Shown here: positions 26,691 to 39,735 of the stretch, piece by piece
Position numbering within the stretch: position 1 is the first letter of the stretch
How the letters are laid out: every line of letters begins with the position of its first letter
Source: Isoetes taiwanensis
Lineage: Eukaryota > Streptophyta > Lycopodiopsida > Isoetales > Isoetaceae
Direction of reading: 5' to 3'
DNA length: 64,000 nt
Assembly (NCBI GenBank): GCA_021234155.1
Contig: JAJEKV010000032.1
Coordinates: 16,064,407-16,128,406, forward strand
Program-made: the position numbers and the translations under genes
The notes under the pieces: model-generated
Databases searched by the model: none
Seen by the model: the letters and a program-made list of their open reading frames with translations, nothing else
Told to the model about the DNA's origin: nothing

Positions 26691-29600
26691 GAAGGTCAAT
26701 ATGGGTCTTTTTTCAAAAAAAAAAAATCCACAAGGAATTTTTGATGCCCACAAGATGGAGAATCATTTCAAAAAGAGCACTTGATTTTTTTTACTAAAAA
26801 AGAGAGGAACTCGCTTACGGCAAGTTGGTGGGGCGATTTGGCAAATGGTGGTGATATGGCATTAAAAGCGATGGAAGCAATAAGTAAGGTGGCAAAATCA
26901 ATTTTTCTAGTCAAACTTTTATGAAGTGGAGATGATGTGGATGACATGTGCATGATGATGTGGAAGCACTTGGGGATGATGGCATCATGATGATGATATG
27001 TCCCAAAATTGCTGCCAAATTTGTCGCCAAATCCCAAATGAACAATGAAGGTCAATATGGGTCTTTTTCAAAAAAAAAAAAATTCCAATACAAATCTTTG
27101 ATGCTCTGCCGATGGGAATCATTTTGCAAGAGCACTCCTGATTTCACTAAAAAGAGAGCGAAATCTTTACTAGATGTGGCAAGTTATGGGGCTGATTAGG
27201 GCAACGTTTTTGGGTGACATGGCTGAAGGAAGGTCAAGTAAGGTGGGCAAAATGACTTTTCTAGTCAAAACTTTTATGAAGTGGGAGATGATGGATGATA
27301 ATGTACATGGAAGACTTGTAGATGATATGGCATCATGGATGATGATATTGTCATGACTTACCAGTCGTAAATTTTAGTAAAGATAAGTTTTGTAGAAGTA
27401 ATGACGGTATGATGACATGGATGTGCTTAGGGTGGTTAGGGATGTGGATGGACATTTTACCTTTGAGGATGATGCACTAAACCAATTTGGCAATTCGTTT
27501 ATTATACCAATAGACCTTTTATGCACCGGCTGACACTTCCATTTTTCCATACTCTTAGTTCAATAACAGCACTTTCTCTAGCTTAGCTTTTTAGAGAGAG
27601 AAGATGGTTTTAGAACATGGAAATAGCCACAAACTTGGTGGGATTTTTTGGTTTTTCCAATACAGTGAATGCATGATGGAGGTGATGGCTATGCGGGCTA
27701 GGGAAAATGATGATGAGGGTGCTTCTAACATGGTTGGCAAATCCTTGTATGGTGTTCATGAATGGGATTGAGGTGGGATACTGATCATGCAGGTTTTCTT
27801 CCTGGAAAATAGGAAACCGCCAAAATGATTTGAACCAGCCACATACCAAAGAAACTTGAGAGGTCTTCCAAACCCCTAACTCCGAGGGCCTCCAACTTAA
27901 ACTCAAGTTCACCTGGTTGAATCTTACCCTCTTGCTGGCACTCTGTGGTATAATGTCCTTCCTGTATAGTCTACCAAAGCGTCAAATTTTCAGACCAAAG
28001 ATGTATCTCTAAACTTCTAGTTCTCAGACGCAGTTATATTAGTCAAACATTAGGACAAAACAAACAAAGTAATATAAAAGAATACTATCTCTGAGTTCTT
28101 CAAATGGAAAACGTTTTCAAAATCAATGGTGACATTGGCTCATGCACACATGTCAAGGCTAAAAAAGGTTAATATGAATGTGAAGTGCCGTTCTTGCGGT
28201 ACATGTAAAAATGTGGCGCTATAGCCCCAAATCTTCCTTAAAACATGCTAAACATTAAAACCATAGCCAATAAAACGCCCCAAACACGGATTAAAAGATT
28301 TGACCAAACTATGAGGGGCTTTTTGTTAGTATTTAACCTCAAGGCTTCTGTGAAGATATCAATCTCGCCACCGGTACTCAGCTCGAACAATTTTAACAAT
28401 CGCTCAAAATTACCTTCTTTGCCCCATGAATTAGCCATCTTGAAGGAGAAGTGACTAGGCATCGCTACGGGGAAGGGGTGGGGCCGGAGGGGAGGAGGGA
28501 GGTATATTGATGATTTTTCAAACCACCAAACCCAAGAAACTAACAATGAAGCCTAAATACGGTCCTTCGCACATCCGCTACAACTTTCGACTTCACAAGA
28601 TGGTTAACCATTTTGGTAAAAAAAGAGGCCACCCCATTTTTTCTACCAAAAAGACATATAAAACCTTGCGACGCAAAAGTTGCAAGCAATTTGGCAAATG
28701 GGTGGCATTTTCGCATGCAGCGAATAAAGGCCTAAGGCAAGCAAAATGACTTTTTCAGGGGCCGTAAAAACTTTTATGAAGCGGGAAGGATGAATGATAT
28801 GCATGACATTTTGTGGAAGCACTTGGGGATGATGCGGGCATCATGGATTAGATGACGACGTCATCTAAGGTAATGTACATTGACTTCCATTTAGGGTCAA
28901 AACTTTTACATGCAAGCTTGCAAGAGGTGACACGTATGATGACATGGATGTGCTTTAGGTGGTGATGAGGATGGTATTTGGCATTCTTTGAGGATGCGAT
29001 GTGGACAATTTGGTAACCAATCACCAGCACACCAATAGATCTTTGCCACTGACTGGCTTCACTTTCCGCTACCTGCTCGAATAAAATATAACCTCTCTAG
29101 CTTAGCTTTTAGAGAGAGAAGATGGTTTGTATCTGAAATAGCCAAACTTGTGGGATGGTTTTTCCCCAAAGCTGCGGAATGCGCCATTTTATGGATGCAC
29201 ATACGCTGAGGTCGATGATGAGGCATGTAGGGCTGGGTGCGAATCTCGATGGAATCTTGGTGTATGGTGTTCAAGACGGACTTGTTTGATGAAATCTATG
29301 GAAGCTCTCGGAAAATAGAACCTTATGCCAAAATGATTTGAACCAGGCCACATACCAAAAGAAACTGAGATGTCTCCTCAAACCCCCAATCTTGAGGGCC
29401 TCAAATCAAACCCTGCCAATAGGAATTCATCCTTCACACTCAAAGCTTGATATCCAACAATGTCCCTTCCCTGTGGTTCCTTCAACAAAGCTCGAAGATG
29501 GGATCTTCAAATTTGTATCCTCTAGTCATTATTAGTCAAATATTTGTACGTAAAAAATGTGCAAATTGTGACCGTTTATACCAAAATACAATACTTTATG

Positions 29601-29850
29601 TCTTCCCGAGTTCTTCTAATGCAAAATGTTTTCAAAATCACCATACATTGTCTGGTCACACATGTCAAGCAAAAGGTTAGCTAATGGGAAATGCCATGGC
29701 TCTTATGGCTCTATAAAAATGTGGCGCCAGGCGTCCAAATCTTCCCTTAAACATGCTAAGATAAAACCATAGCAAAAAACAAAAACAATTAACATGGATT
29801 GGCAAGATTTGGACCGGTAAATAGTAAGGGGCTTTTGTTATGTGATGAAT
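26690..29850 (+). repeat. Array of GATGATGTGG-rich unit, copy B
   Basis: Three units start at about 26,693, 27,050 and 28,540. The first is short (about 0.36 kb), as in copy A. The second runs to the GGGGTGGGG..GGAGGGAGG junction near 28,470, whose equivalent in copy A is near 16,020. The third continues into the tail. The 1.1-kb extra unit of copy A (16,095-17,170) has no counterpart here. Confidence 0.75.
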
Positions 29851-31031
29851 TCAAGGCTTTCAAGAAGATATATTTGACCACCTGCGGGTAATTGTACTCA
29901 CGAAACTCGGACTATCGTGCTCAAAATTACCTTTCTTTGCCCTCACATGAATTAGCATTCTTGAAGCAAATCATGAAGAAATTTTGTTTTGGCATTTTAT
30001 CATGTGCGCCAGACTCAAGAGCTCTCTGGATTTCTTTGCGGTGTAAGAAGTGTTGTAATTTGATCTAATAAAATGAAAATTTAAACTTGGTGTATTTGTA
30101 CCCTTAAAGTTGAAAAACCCAAGCTTAAACTAGAAGATTTAGGTGAAAGTCTTGTTGAAATATGGTCCGGTTTGTAGACTCACTTTGAAGTATAAAATAG
30201 TGTGCTTTCCAAGATTTTAGAAATATTGCATAAAAAAAAAAAAAAAAAAAGAAAAACCTCCAAAAAAGAGCAAATTGTCGCCTGTTTTGAAAACTTAAAA
30301 GCCTCTTGCATGATCTAATCCCTTAAAATTTGGGTAAGAAGATATCCACAAATACATAAAATATTTTTCACTTAAGTTGCACTTAGTTTTCAGCAATTTT
30401 CCATCAAAATCATGATTCCTTTGAGCGATTTGCACCTCTTTTGTTGGCAACATCTAATGCACACTAGTTGGGTGGTTGCCAGAGCGCGATGAAGTGTCGG
30501 TTAAACAAGATCGCATTTTGTTGGAATAAAATTTGCTTGTCGGGTTAGTTTTTTTAGGACCGCCCGGGCTTGCAAAAATATTTTTTGAGCTCATTTGCAT
30601 GATTTTTGTGGAAACAACCCGATGTACCAGGTTTGCGATCCAAAGTTAATACAAAGGCCAAAAAGTAAAAACTCATCAATTATTTCATCCCAGTGTCAAA
30701 AATTAGCATGTCATAGAGCATTGATCAAGTTTTTCACTTGGTTAGATTTTGCAAATTTGAGGAGTGTTCTATATATTTTTCTTGCATCAAACTTTTGAGC
30801 ATAGATTCTTTACATGCCAAAGCATCTTTTTGAATTGTAATTGTATTAAATTTGATTCTAAGAGCAAATGGTATAATCTCATCGAGGTCACATTTTTCTT
30901 CGCCTTGAAAAGCACTTTCAACTCCAAAATTTGACCTTTTCTTTGCAATCTTTTTTGGAAGTTGTTAGTCTCAAGCAAATCTGAGGTCCCGAACCATCGA
31001 GGTTAAAACTTTGCCGAATGCGCCTTCAACA
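29850..31031 (+). repeat. LTR-like tail ending CCTTCAACA, copy B
   Basis: Aligns with 20,400-21,559, including the poly(A) run at 30,233-30,250 and the terminal GAACCATCGAGG..GCCTTCAACA block. Homology to copy A continues about 100 bp past this end, to 31,130, through ATGCACCATTCATTCATGGC. Confidence 0.6.
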
Positions 31032-31134
31032 TTTTCCCAAGCTCAAAAAAGACCATTCTTAGTAAAATGCACCATTCATTCATGGCAATATGAAAATTGC
31101 TAAAGTTCCATCAAAGGCTACTTAAGGTCAAATT

Positions 31135-31780
31135 GAATTTTCGCGGGGTCGTAGATTTGATCCAAGGGTTAAAACGCATAATACCGGCGACAAAACCTAA
31201 GTTGCCTTCAACGTGGACAACCTTAAAATGCATCTAACCGCGGACTCGGTTTCTAGCAAAAAATGGGGAAAAAAAAACCGTAGAAGTTTATACTTGGTAA
31301 AAAATGTCTATTATGTTCTCATGAAGTAAAATTATTCGCCTATGCTCAATGAAACAAACTATAGGAACCTTTCATGTTCTATCACCTTGTTTCATCAACA
31401 ACATCGATGCTCCGTGCACCATGGGCATTGATTTTGGGATGACGCGGTAAAGAACCGGGCCAACCACCAATGCACGTAAAGAATGGCCATTGGTTTCATA
31501 AAGATCTATAAATGAAAAAGTGTGATCAGATATAAATATGAATCTCATAAGCAAAAATATTTGATTTGTTACGGACTTCCACGCAGAACCATGGACTACG
31601 CTAGCTCCACATGCCCGCATGTACACGCCAGAAGGGGATAGAAAGAGAATGGGTTTCGGTAGGTAGGAGAGCATCCCAAAAATGGATTTTGAGGTTCAAA
31701 ATGGCCAGGTCTAAAACTTAATTTTCTTCAAATCCTATACAATAATTTTTCCATGCTCTACCCTATTGAAAAGGAAATTT
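31135..31780. other. No recognised gene
   Basis: Short frames only, including 31,372-31,674 minus (100 codons), which has no recognisable motif. It contains a poly(A) run at 31,270. No repeat partner was found in the window. Confidence 0.4.
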
Positions 31781-32530
31781 GAAAATGAGAACTTTTAGTT
31801 TGGGCAAAGATGGCTAAGAATGGACGATTTGACAAAAAGTTGTGGTGATCTACCAATAATGGTGACATGGGCAATGAAGGTGCTATAAGTGCCCAAAGTT
31901 CCACTATTGGCGCAAATTCGCATCATGTTGCCATCAACAACATGGCAATTTGAAGCAAACCTAATAGAATCACATTCCGCGCAGGGTCATGGTAGTTCCT
32001 AGATTCAAGCATTCTTTTCATGAATAATTTCAGAGATGCATCCGCTGCCGCAGTCGCCGGGCCAACATACATCGCCAAAAAAAATTGGATTTCTTTTTTA
32101 TGTCAGAATTTCCACCCCCGCAAGGGGAATCGCAAACCGCAACATCAGCCACTTACCCGCTTTCTCTCATAAATTGCCGCATAACAACCTTTTAATGGAA
32201 ACTGGCCTAACTCTTTTCCTAGTCAAAAACTTTTATGACATGGCGATGATGTGGAGGTGATGTGGGATGATACGTGGTGATGATGATGATATGATGATAT
32301 ATGATGAGTTGCATGAAGAACTCTCGACATGGAGGCAATAAAGGTGCTTGATTTTTTGAGATTTTGGCGCCAACTTTATGTTATGTCGAAATTCTAGAAA
32401 ATGTTATGTCGAGGTGCACCTCTAATCTATCTTTGTTTAGAGAGAAAAATATGGTTTTAATTTCTTGGACCTTAGAAATGGGCAAATTTGATGGAACTTT
32501 AAATGCAATTTTTTCATGTGTGATGGATGA
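31780..32530 (+). repeat. GATGATG-type repeat, plus-strand copy
   Basis: Inverted partner of 21,570-22,110. It includes a short GATGAT microsatellite at 32,276-32,310 and words of the array unit family (AGTCAAAAACTTTTATGACATGG). No coding potential is recognised. Confidence 0.5.
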
Positions 32531-33480
32531 TTTATTTCTTACTAGAAAAAAATGGTTTGCTAACTTTTGGCCCCGAAAATAAAAAGGATGATGAAAGGAG
32601 AGAGAAAATCAGTGTGAGATGGTTTTGATAGTATGATAGTAGCTTGAAAGCAGAATATCCTACCAAAAACGAACAATATATGAAATTTGAGGTGTCTTTC
32701 AAACTTTTTGACTCCCAAGCCCTGATCCTAGATAATCAAAGTGTTTCGAAAATGCCTATATATGATGCTAAATTCCTGGTTCCTTCCTTTGGTTCTTCAT
32801 ATCAAAATACAAGTTGGCAAGTGATGAATTGGTCAAGTTTCATGCTAATCTCACATACATGTATGAAGTCAAATGTTAGCAAAAGATTCATCTCCTCGTG
32901 ATAAACGACAATATTTCCAGAGCTTCATTCAAGAAATACCCAGCGTATAAAACACGACTGGTATAAACACATGCTATTAGCTCTTAGATGGTTCTAAATA
33001 TAAACTTACCTTATATTCTTCCATGTTGCAACACTAAGGTCATTTATATCATTTTAGAAAATACACAAGTTCAAATAAATTATGCAGTGTAGATACATGC
33101 AATCTTTTATAGATGCTCAACAAATGCATTTATTATGTTTGCTACAGAAATATTGAATTCAATTTATCCTTCCAAATTAAAAGGTTAGTTCATATCCTCA
33201 CACATTTAGGTTGTCCATCAATCATAAGAAAGAAGAACAACCAATCGATCAAGCAACTTGAACAATCCCTTTGGTCCCTCTAGTTTTAAAAAGGGAGGCA
33301 ACATAATCCCAATCATACTATGACTGACTGCATTAGTGAGTTGTTGAATGTATTCCTAGCAAACCCTTCAATCTTAGTGCTTTGAAGTAATCCACGGTGC
33401 AAAATTAGGGGAAGAGATCATCTCTCGAAAGGCTCCTCAAGTCTCCCCGATCTTCCATTGTTTTGCTCGCACAAAAGTAC
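32530..33480. other. AT-rich stretch without recognised feature
   Basis: An 85-codon plus frame at 32,644-32,901 is the only notable frame, and it matches nothing I know. The remainder is AT-rich with no visible repeats. Confidence 0.4.
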
Positions 33481-33870
33481 CCGTGCCGACATGTCCAAAG
33501 ATATAGTCTATATTTTATATTTTATTCCTAAAGAAACATTAAAAAAATTGTCATAAAAAAAAAAAAAAAACCCATAAAAAGCCTTGACTTTCAAGTTGCA
33601 TTAGCTTAGTGAGAATCACGCATCAAAAAAGAAATTTCGAGCATAATTGCAACGATTTTATTGAAAGCACTTGATGCATCTTGTTTAAGTGTATGTGTCG
33701 ATATAACTGCAAGTCGGCGAAAAGGTTGTCATTTTTCTTCATTTGAAAAACCAGCTTTTGTTGTTTCTTGCTCATAGTTCATTGCCAAAATTTAATCCAT
33801 TTTGAACTCAATTTTCCCATCATTTCAGTTCCAAATCAAGCCAATTTTTTCCATTGTGTTCTCACAACTT
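33480..33870 (-). repeat. Inverted partner of 39,885-40,230
   Basis: The reverse complement matches 39,885-40,230 through GATTCTCACTAA, TAATGCAACTTGAAAGTCAA, TTTATGACAATTTT and GAGCAAGAAACAACAA, in order. A poly(A) run of 17 lies at 33,557 and corresponds to a T-rich stretch in the partner. Function unknown; it may be part of a large LTR. Confidence 0.6.
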
Positions 33871-33879
33871 TTTTCCCGA

Positions 33880-34700
33880 TATTTATGTCATAAATCAGCA
33901 AAACTACTTAATAAAACTCGAGATATCATCATTTGAGGTGCATACATGTTTCTGCTCCGAAGTGCACCGCCAACTTTTCTCTGGCCCACTTTGAACATAT
34001 ATATCCAAATTGAGCCAAAGTTTTTTCCACATCTCATGCCAAGATTTTCTAATTCATCCTTCAAGGATCATTTTAAAAAGATCAAGGTATAACTCGAGAT
34101 ATTTAGATCCTGAAAAGTAATTGTCTCATTTTGCTTTTGGATCCTAAAATCATTAATAAAGTTTTTTTTTGCAGATTTTGCACAAAGATTGGTTGCCTTA
34201 AGAAACCCGAGATTCTAAACTACCGAGGTTGAAGGTTTGCAAGGTATACCTTCAACATGTGATGCCAAGAAACATACCCAACCAAAAAAAACAAGGAAAT
34301 CGACCTCGATTTAGTTTAAGAGAACCAAACGAAATAAGGGGTTTTAAGAGGGTTTTTTTTTATCTCGAGATTTTTCAAAGGCTTCAACGATTGTCAACCA
34401 ATTGTGACCAAATATTGACTTGGTCGATTGCAAATTTGAAGGGATTTTGCAAATTGTTTTGGGGTTTACTTTTGATCATAGCATGTTAGAGCATCTTCTT
34501 GAATTGGAATGGCATTAAAAATCTGGATTTATTGTGCATGGCATAAGTTTTGCCAGACCGTTTTTTTTGTTTTGGAAAATTATTTGAACTTGGATTTTTG
34601 CATAATCTTTGCAATTTTTCTTTGTATATATTGGTTACCCGATGAGGTTCTAACCATCGAAGCTTGAAGGTTTGCCAGAACACCTTCAATAAAAGATCCC
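33880..34700 (+). repeat. Two LTR-end-like segments
   Basis: At 34,208-34,257 and 34,640-34,690 there are two copies of the terminal block seen at 21,559, 31,031, 42,349 and 46,560. Each has a GAGGTT/TCTAAAC..CCGAGGTTGAAGGTTTG stretch and then CCTTCAACA, or the decayed CCTTCAATA. They are about 430 bp apart, with GATCATAGCATG and ATTGCAAATTT words between. They are probably LTR fragments of the same family. Confidence 0.45.
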
Positions 34701-37530
34701 CATATTCCCTAATCTCCCCTTAGATTCCTCAAGATTCGCTTCAGAAATTTGCACTAATCCTCGATCAAATGCATATCCACCCTTTGTTTGACATTTTACC
34801 TTTTCTTTTCAATATCTTAAACACATAAATGGAAAAATGCATTCAAACCATTCTTCCATTACCTACACTACGCATTCTATACTTAGTTCCCTCTTAAACA
34901 CTTATTTTTCTTTTCAAGCATCTAGAGAACATTATTATGAAATGAAATGGTGCTCCGAACAGGCTCTGGGCTATTAGAGCCTCATCCAACTTTACTTCCA
35001 TTACACAAGCTGTCTGTCACCTCAAGCTACTTTTAATCATCGCACTGTGCCAAGAGCAGAGACAAATAAGAGGATTCTTTAATTTTCGATCTGCGGTGGA
35101 ATTACTTTGCTCTATATTCTCGGGCCATTCCTCGTCAAGAACTGTTCTACAAGAACAGAGTTCCTACAAAAGAATTACTGTTTCTTCTTGTATTCTCTAC
35201 CATTCCCTGCCAAGAACTCGTTTCTTCAAGATGAGGCCTAAAAGATCAAGATTAAGGGTGAATCTTCTCACGAGTCGCTGGGAAGATATGGATGACCATA
35301 AAACTATTGATCAAGAAAGTAAGGATTGAAGATCATCCTTAAAATGGAGAAGGATGGCGAACCTCAGATGGATAAAAATGAGACAACTCACGGCCTCCTT
35401 CAACATTATCGAGAGCAACAAAAGTCAGCCGCCGAATGTATGGGAATTAAAAAGAAGGGCTTCATTGTCGCATGCCAAGAAGAAATTATAAGGCTGGAAA
35501 ATCAATATGGAAGGAAAAAGCCGATCGAGATCTAGTTTGGAATATGATCAAAAAGCTTCAAGAACTTGATCTTCTTCTCTATCAAATGATTCGATCAAGT
35601 TTGACACTCTAAAGATGATCACGCAGCTCGAAAACCAAGCTTTCAAGAAAAGCATGTCCGAAGTTGTTCCAATCAACTAAACGCCACGAAGAACTTGAAC
35701 TCTTGGGTTGGAATTCTGGGGGTCTTTTCGCCCGTCCGAGTTTGGGAAGGTGCAGATGACCACGAGACCATTAGATTCAAGGAAAAATTCAAGGATGATC
35801 TCTCACCAAGTACCGAAGCTCGTAAATATTGAAGTGGATCATGATACCGCCCTCCATAAATTAGTTCCTACAAAAAGAATGCTCTATATGTGATTCCAAT
35901 GGTTATTTCAATCCCCGAGAGGTCTGCTCAATGTTCCCCAGCCCAAACCGCCAAGATAGTCAACCTCCATCCGGACAAGCAAATAACAAAGATCTCTCGA
36001 CACTAAACTCAAAACAAAAATTCCTACCTTGGGCAAATAATGACAAGATGAATGGTACGCCCCTCCTTTAAAAGTGCTCTTCTAAATTCCCATTGATGGG
36101 GAATGTACTTTTAACAATATGGATGGTAATCCCAATAGCATTAGAGGAACCTTTTTAAGATGAATGTGTCCATTCTCCAAAGATGATAGTTTTCTTAGTG
36201 ATTTTGAGCAAATTTATGGCGTAATTCCTAAGCCTAAGAATCACTTTGGCTGATGGATTGGTGGGTTCAAACATCCAAAAATATTAAGAAAAGTAAGAAA
36301 TGCTCTCATCTTTTGATGAGGAGATTGTTTGGCCTAGGGGCGATCGAACAAATTCAAATATGATATCAAATGGATTAATGAGGTATTTCATTAACTTACT
36401 TATTTCTTCGCTGGATTTTTCGTGCAATATTCGTGGGGATGTAAGAAGCCGAATGGGATCGAATCAACCTTATGGTTAACTCGATGTGGCCGGATCAATT
36501 TGGTGCCAACTCGTAATATCATGGAGACCAATGCCGATGTGATTGTTCTCAGATCCAAAATTTTGATTACGTAAGAAACTCGGAGCATGTGAAGCCTTGA
36601 TCATACCGTCTGCTTCAACCCTACAAATTCCAGACTTGTAACCGCATTTCTATTGTGCTTTCTCGCCAACAACAAGGGGATTAGGTCTAAAATGATAAAA
36701 CTTGATCTTTATGGATATTTTTAACCACATTTTGGTTATATATTTTGACTAGAGAATGCGCACCATATCTCATGCATTTCTCAACTTTCTCAGACTTTAC
36801 TTTCACTATATTAATATACTTGTTGAAACCTTTTTTTAGTCCAAATACCTCTCTACATTTGACATTTTAAAGTTAGTGGAACCAATAATTCTTAGAAATA
36901 TATTTCAACAAGAGCATCATGTGTGTTTTGGTGTTCCCGAAAACCCACAACCTCGCTTCGTTCAACCTCCGTGTTGCTTAAGGCAACCACTCTGAAAGCC
37001 AAAGTTCCAAGAAAATGTTCCAACAATTTTTCCGCAAGTACGTTTTCCCCAAGAGCAAAAAGTCCGCCCTTAAAAATGGTTGCCAAATACACACCAAATG
37101 AATTTTGATTCTGCTTTGCGTACATGGCTGCCCAAAGCTACATCTATCACATTGCGTAAGTCCGATGGGATTTGATAAGGCTAGATAGATAAAAAGACAT
37201 TCCCATCAAGTCAATTTTTTGGTCAATATCCTGCGCGCAGAGCTCCGATTTTAGAACTGATGTCGGTGCTTTTTTGAGATCTAACACCTTTGCCTATTCT
37301 AAAAAATGTCCGCACTCAATGGGCCTTGATGGTCTTTTTGCTAATGGAAATCAAGATTTTCTATTTTGAAATTTTCCTTTAGACCGACTGCTGCAAATCA
37401 AGAACAGAGGTAGGAGATCTATCCCCACAGAGAGGTAGGCAAATATGGTTCTATGAGCAACAACCATGCATGAGAAAAGGTCCTAAAGACTTGAGAGTCT
37501 TTATGCATTGCTACATGGTCGAATGTAGGT
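34700..37530 (+). other. Unrecognised stretch with weak coding-like frames
   Basis: Plus-strand frames at 35,096-35,329, 35,326-35,535 (rich in Lys, Glu and Gln, with LLQHYREQQKSAAECMG) and 35,708-35,893 lie in succession and could be pieces of a decayed retrotransposon gag-like protein. No knuckle, protease or RT motif was found near them. The remainder to 37,530 contains no recognised feature. Confidence 0.3.
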
Positions 37531-37539
37531 CTCTACTCA

Positions 37540-38600
37540 ATGAGTTGTAATAAGAATGCACTTCCTTATACCATGGTTCAGGTAATCGAGAGAGTTGGAC
37601 AACACTTGTATTGGCATGCTTAAATACCAACCAATAATGTCATAACTCCTGATGCAATGCATAAGGTAAACAATGTCGCAGCCGCTTTTGCCAATAGGGT
37701 AATATAGAACACTCGAACTCAACAACAAGGGTCGGATTTTCACCAAATCAGCACACATAGGCAAAATAACATGAATCCCAAGCTCAAAGTCTTGGGTACG
37801 TGGATCAAATAGGTAAACATTCAAATAATCGATGAATTCGCCAATAATTCAAGCTGAAAATCAAGTATGGAGGTCAATCAAGCTTCAATCAAGCAAGCCT
37901 TTATCCTTCTTCAAGGTAAACAATCGCTTATTCACCCCAAAAAGCCTCAATTTTTCTTCTCGGCAAAAAGCCCCTTTTTGTAATTCCCTGTTTTGCATTC
38001 TTTTGATCAATTCCATTTAATTCTCTCCTTTATTTCTCCGATGCATTTTGCATTAAACAAGGTTATTCCCAAGCAGTTTGGAATATGATTGCACAAATAG
38101 TTTGGCCAATCGACGGATCTCGGCATTCACGCGTGTTTAGGGTTCTTAGAAATTTTCGATGATATATCCCACGTGCCAATTTAGATTTGGTAGACAAGCT
38201 TATAAAGACTAACAAAAATTTCATTTATAACCAATGCGTAATATCCACGGGATTCGGGTATCTCCACGCCCCACACTCCTGGATGTTCCAATTTGGCATG
38301 CGAGATCGGGTCGGGAGAAAAATACGTTTGGGTTTTTGCGCCGCTAGATAGGAATTTTTTTCTCCCATAGACTATGGCAAAACAAAATGAATTTTTTTCA
38401 ATTTTTTTTTTTTTTCAATGAGAATCTTTTTCTCATGTAGAAGATTCTCCCGAATCTTTTTGCAAATGGGCATTTTCGAATTTTTGGCTTAAAAATAGCT
38501 CAAAAGGAGGTGATGTGGCATGTGAGAACAATGACATGGCAAGGTAGGGGTGACATGGCAAACAAGGATGGTGACGCGGTCAATCAACTTGGCTTAGAAT
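37540..38600 (+). repeat. Promoter-bearing repeat, plus copy
   Basis: The whole stretch is a diverged inverted copy of 44,860-45,980. Shared words in order are AATCCCAAGCTCA.AGTCTTGGG (near 37,770), ATCAAATAGGTAAACATT, ATGGAGGTC..AATCAAGCTTC, TTTAGGGTTCTTAG, ATATCCCACGTGCC, and then T-rich runs and GTGATGTGGCA words. The 3' part matches the head of the GATGATGTGG unit in blocks A and B. It may be a solo LTR or a large LTR portion. Confidence 0.6.
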
Positions 38601-38714
38601 ATTTTTTTTCTCAAAACTTCGAGTGAAGTGGACATGATGTGTGTGACATGTGATGGTGATGTGTCATCCAATGGATGCAACCTTGAAGGCTTTTGGCAAA
38701 ATATTGAGTATGAA

Positions 38715-39735
38715 CATGGTGACAAGTATATGACATGACATGACAAGAAGGGTGATATGTGATGATTTGGCATCCAAATGTTTTCATGGGTCAACTTTGT
38801 ATAAATGCATAATATTGGCATTTTCAGGCAAATTTTGATTTTGAATGTTTCCTTTAGGATTTTATGATTCTCTCTCTTTTGACTTTCGAGGGAGGAATGT
38901 TGAGCTTTTGACCACATGAATGAACAAGTCAAGTGAAGTTTAGAGCTTTGAATGATGTAGAAATGGTATGGTAAGTATATGGCATGTGAATGACCCATGA
39001 AAGTGTAGTTTTGACTAGAAAAATCTTCAAGGCCAAATTTGACTTGGAAATGAGGTGTAAAGAGCATGGAATTCAAGATCCTATGGGCATTTGCTATGGT
39101 GGTATAAGTAAGGGAGATGTGGAATGGGAATCAAAATGTGCAATAATGCCAAGAACTCAAATGATCACATACCAAGAAATCTTCAAGGATCTTTCTTTGC
39201 TTGATTCTCCTTGTCTCATTTGTGTGACCCTCAATCAATATGGTGACAAGTACATGATATGACATGGCAAGAAGGGTGACATATGTGATGACTCTCAGCA
39301 TCTCAAATGTGTTTTCATGGGTCAACCTTGGTATAAAATGCATAATATTGGCATTTTCTGTGGCAAATTTGATTTTTGAATGTTTCCCCTTAGGGATTTT
39401 ATGATTCTCTCTCCTTTGACTTCGAGGGAGGGAATGTTGAGCTTGACCACATGAATGATCAAGTCAAGGAAGTTTAGAGCTTTGAATGATGTAGAAATGG
39501 TATGGTAAGTATATGGCATGTGAATGACCATGAAAGTGTAGTTTGACTAGAAAAATCTTTCAAGGCCAAATTTGACTTGGAAATGAGGTGTAAGCATGGA
39601 ATTCAAGATCTCATGGGCATTTCATATGGTAGAAGGCAAGGGAGATGTGGAATGGGAATCAAAATGTGCAATAATGCCAAGAACTCAAATGATCACATAC
39701 CAAGAAATCTTCAATGGGTCTTCTTTGCTTGATTT
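38715..39735 (+). repeat. Tandem repeat, two copies of about 530 bp
   Basis: Copy 1 (38,715-39,238) and copy 2 (39,239-39,735) share GGTGACAAGTA, GCATAATATTGGCATTTTC, GAGGGAGGAATGTTGAGCTT, TGATGTAGAAATGGTATGGT and AATGTGCAATAATGCCAAGA, with offsets of 524-537 bp. Differences are mainly one-base indels. The 160-codon minus frame at 38,594-39,076, the longest in the window, lies across copy 1 and is broken in copy 2. It is therefore not a gene. Confidence 0.85.

Larger units (their letters stand above)
23790..31130 (+). repeat. Composite repeat block, copy B
   Basis: Second copy of the block at 11,120-21,665, about 12.7 kb to the right, same orientation. The order is the same: copia remnant, putative LTR, promoter-like segment, array, CCTTCAACA tail. 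It has three array units where copy A has four, and it has no LINE insertion. Relative to A it carries many scattered short insertions and substitutions, several of them GC-rich, such as GCGCC or GCTCG words. Confidence 0.8.

Noticed and set aside
32276-32310. Regulatory GATGAT element
   Set aside because: It is a short microsatellite within a dispersed repeat, with no sign of function.
38594-39076. The longest open frame in the window, 160 codons on the minus strand, as a gene
   Set aside because: It lies across copy 1 of a tandem repeat, and the frame is broken in copy 2. The residues follow repeated words and no motif is present.
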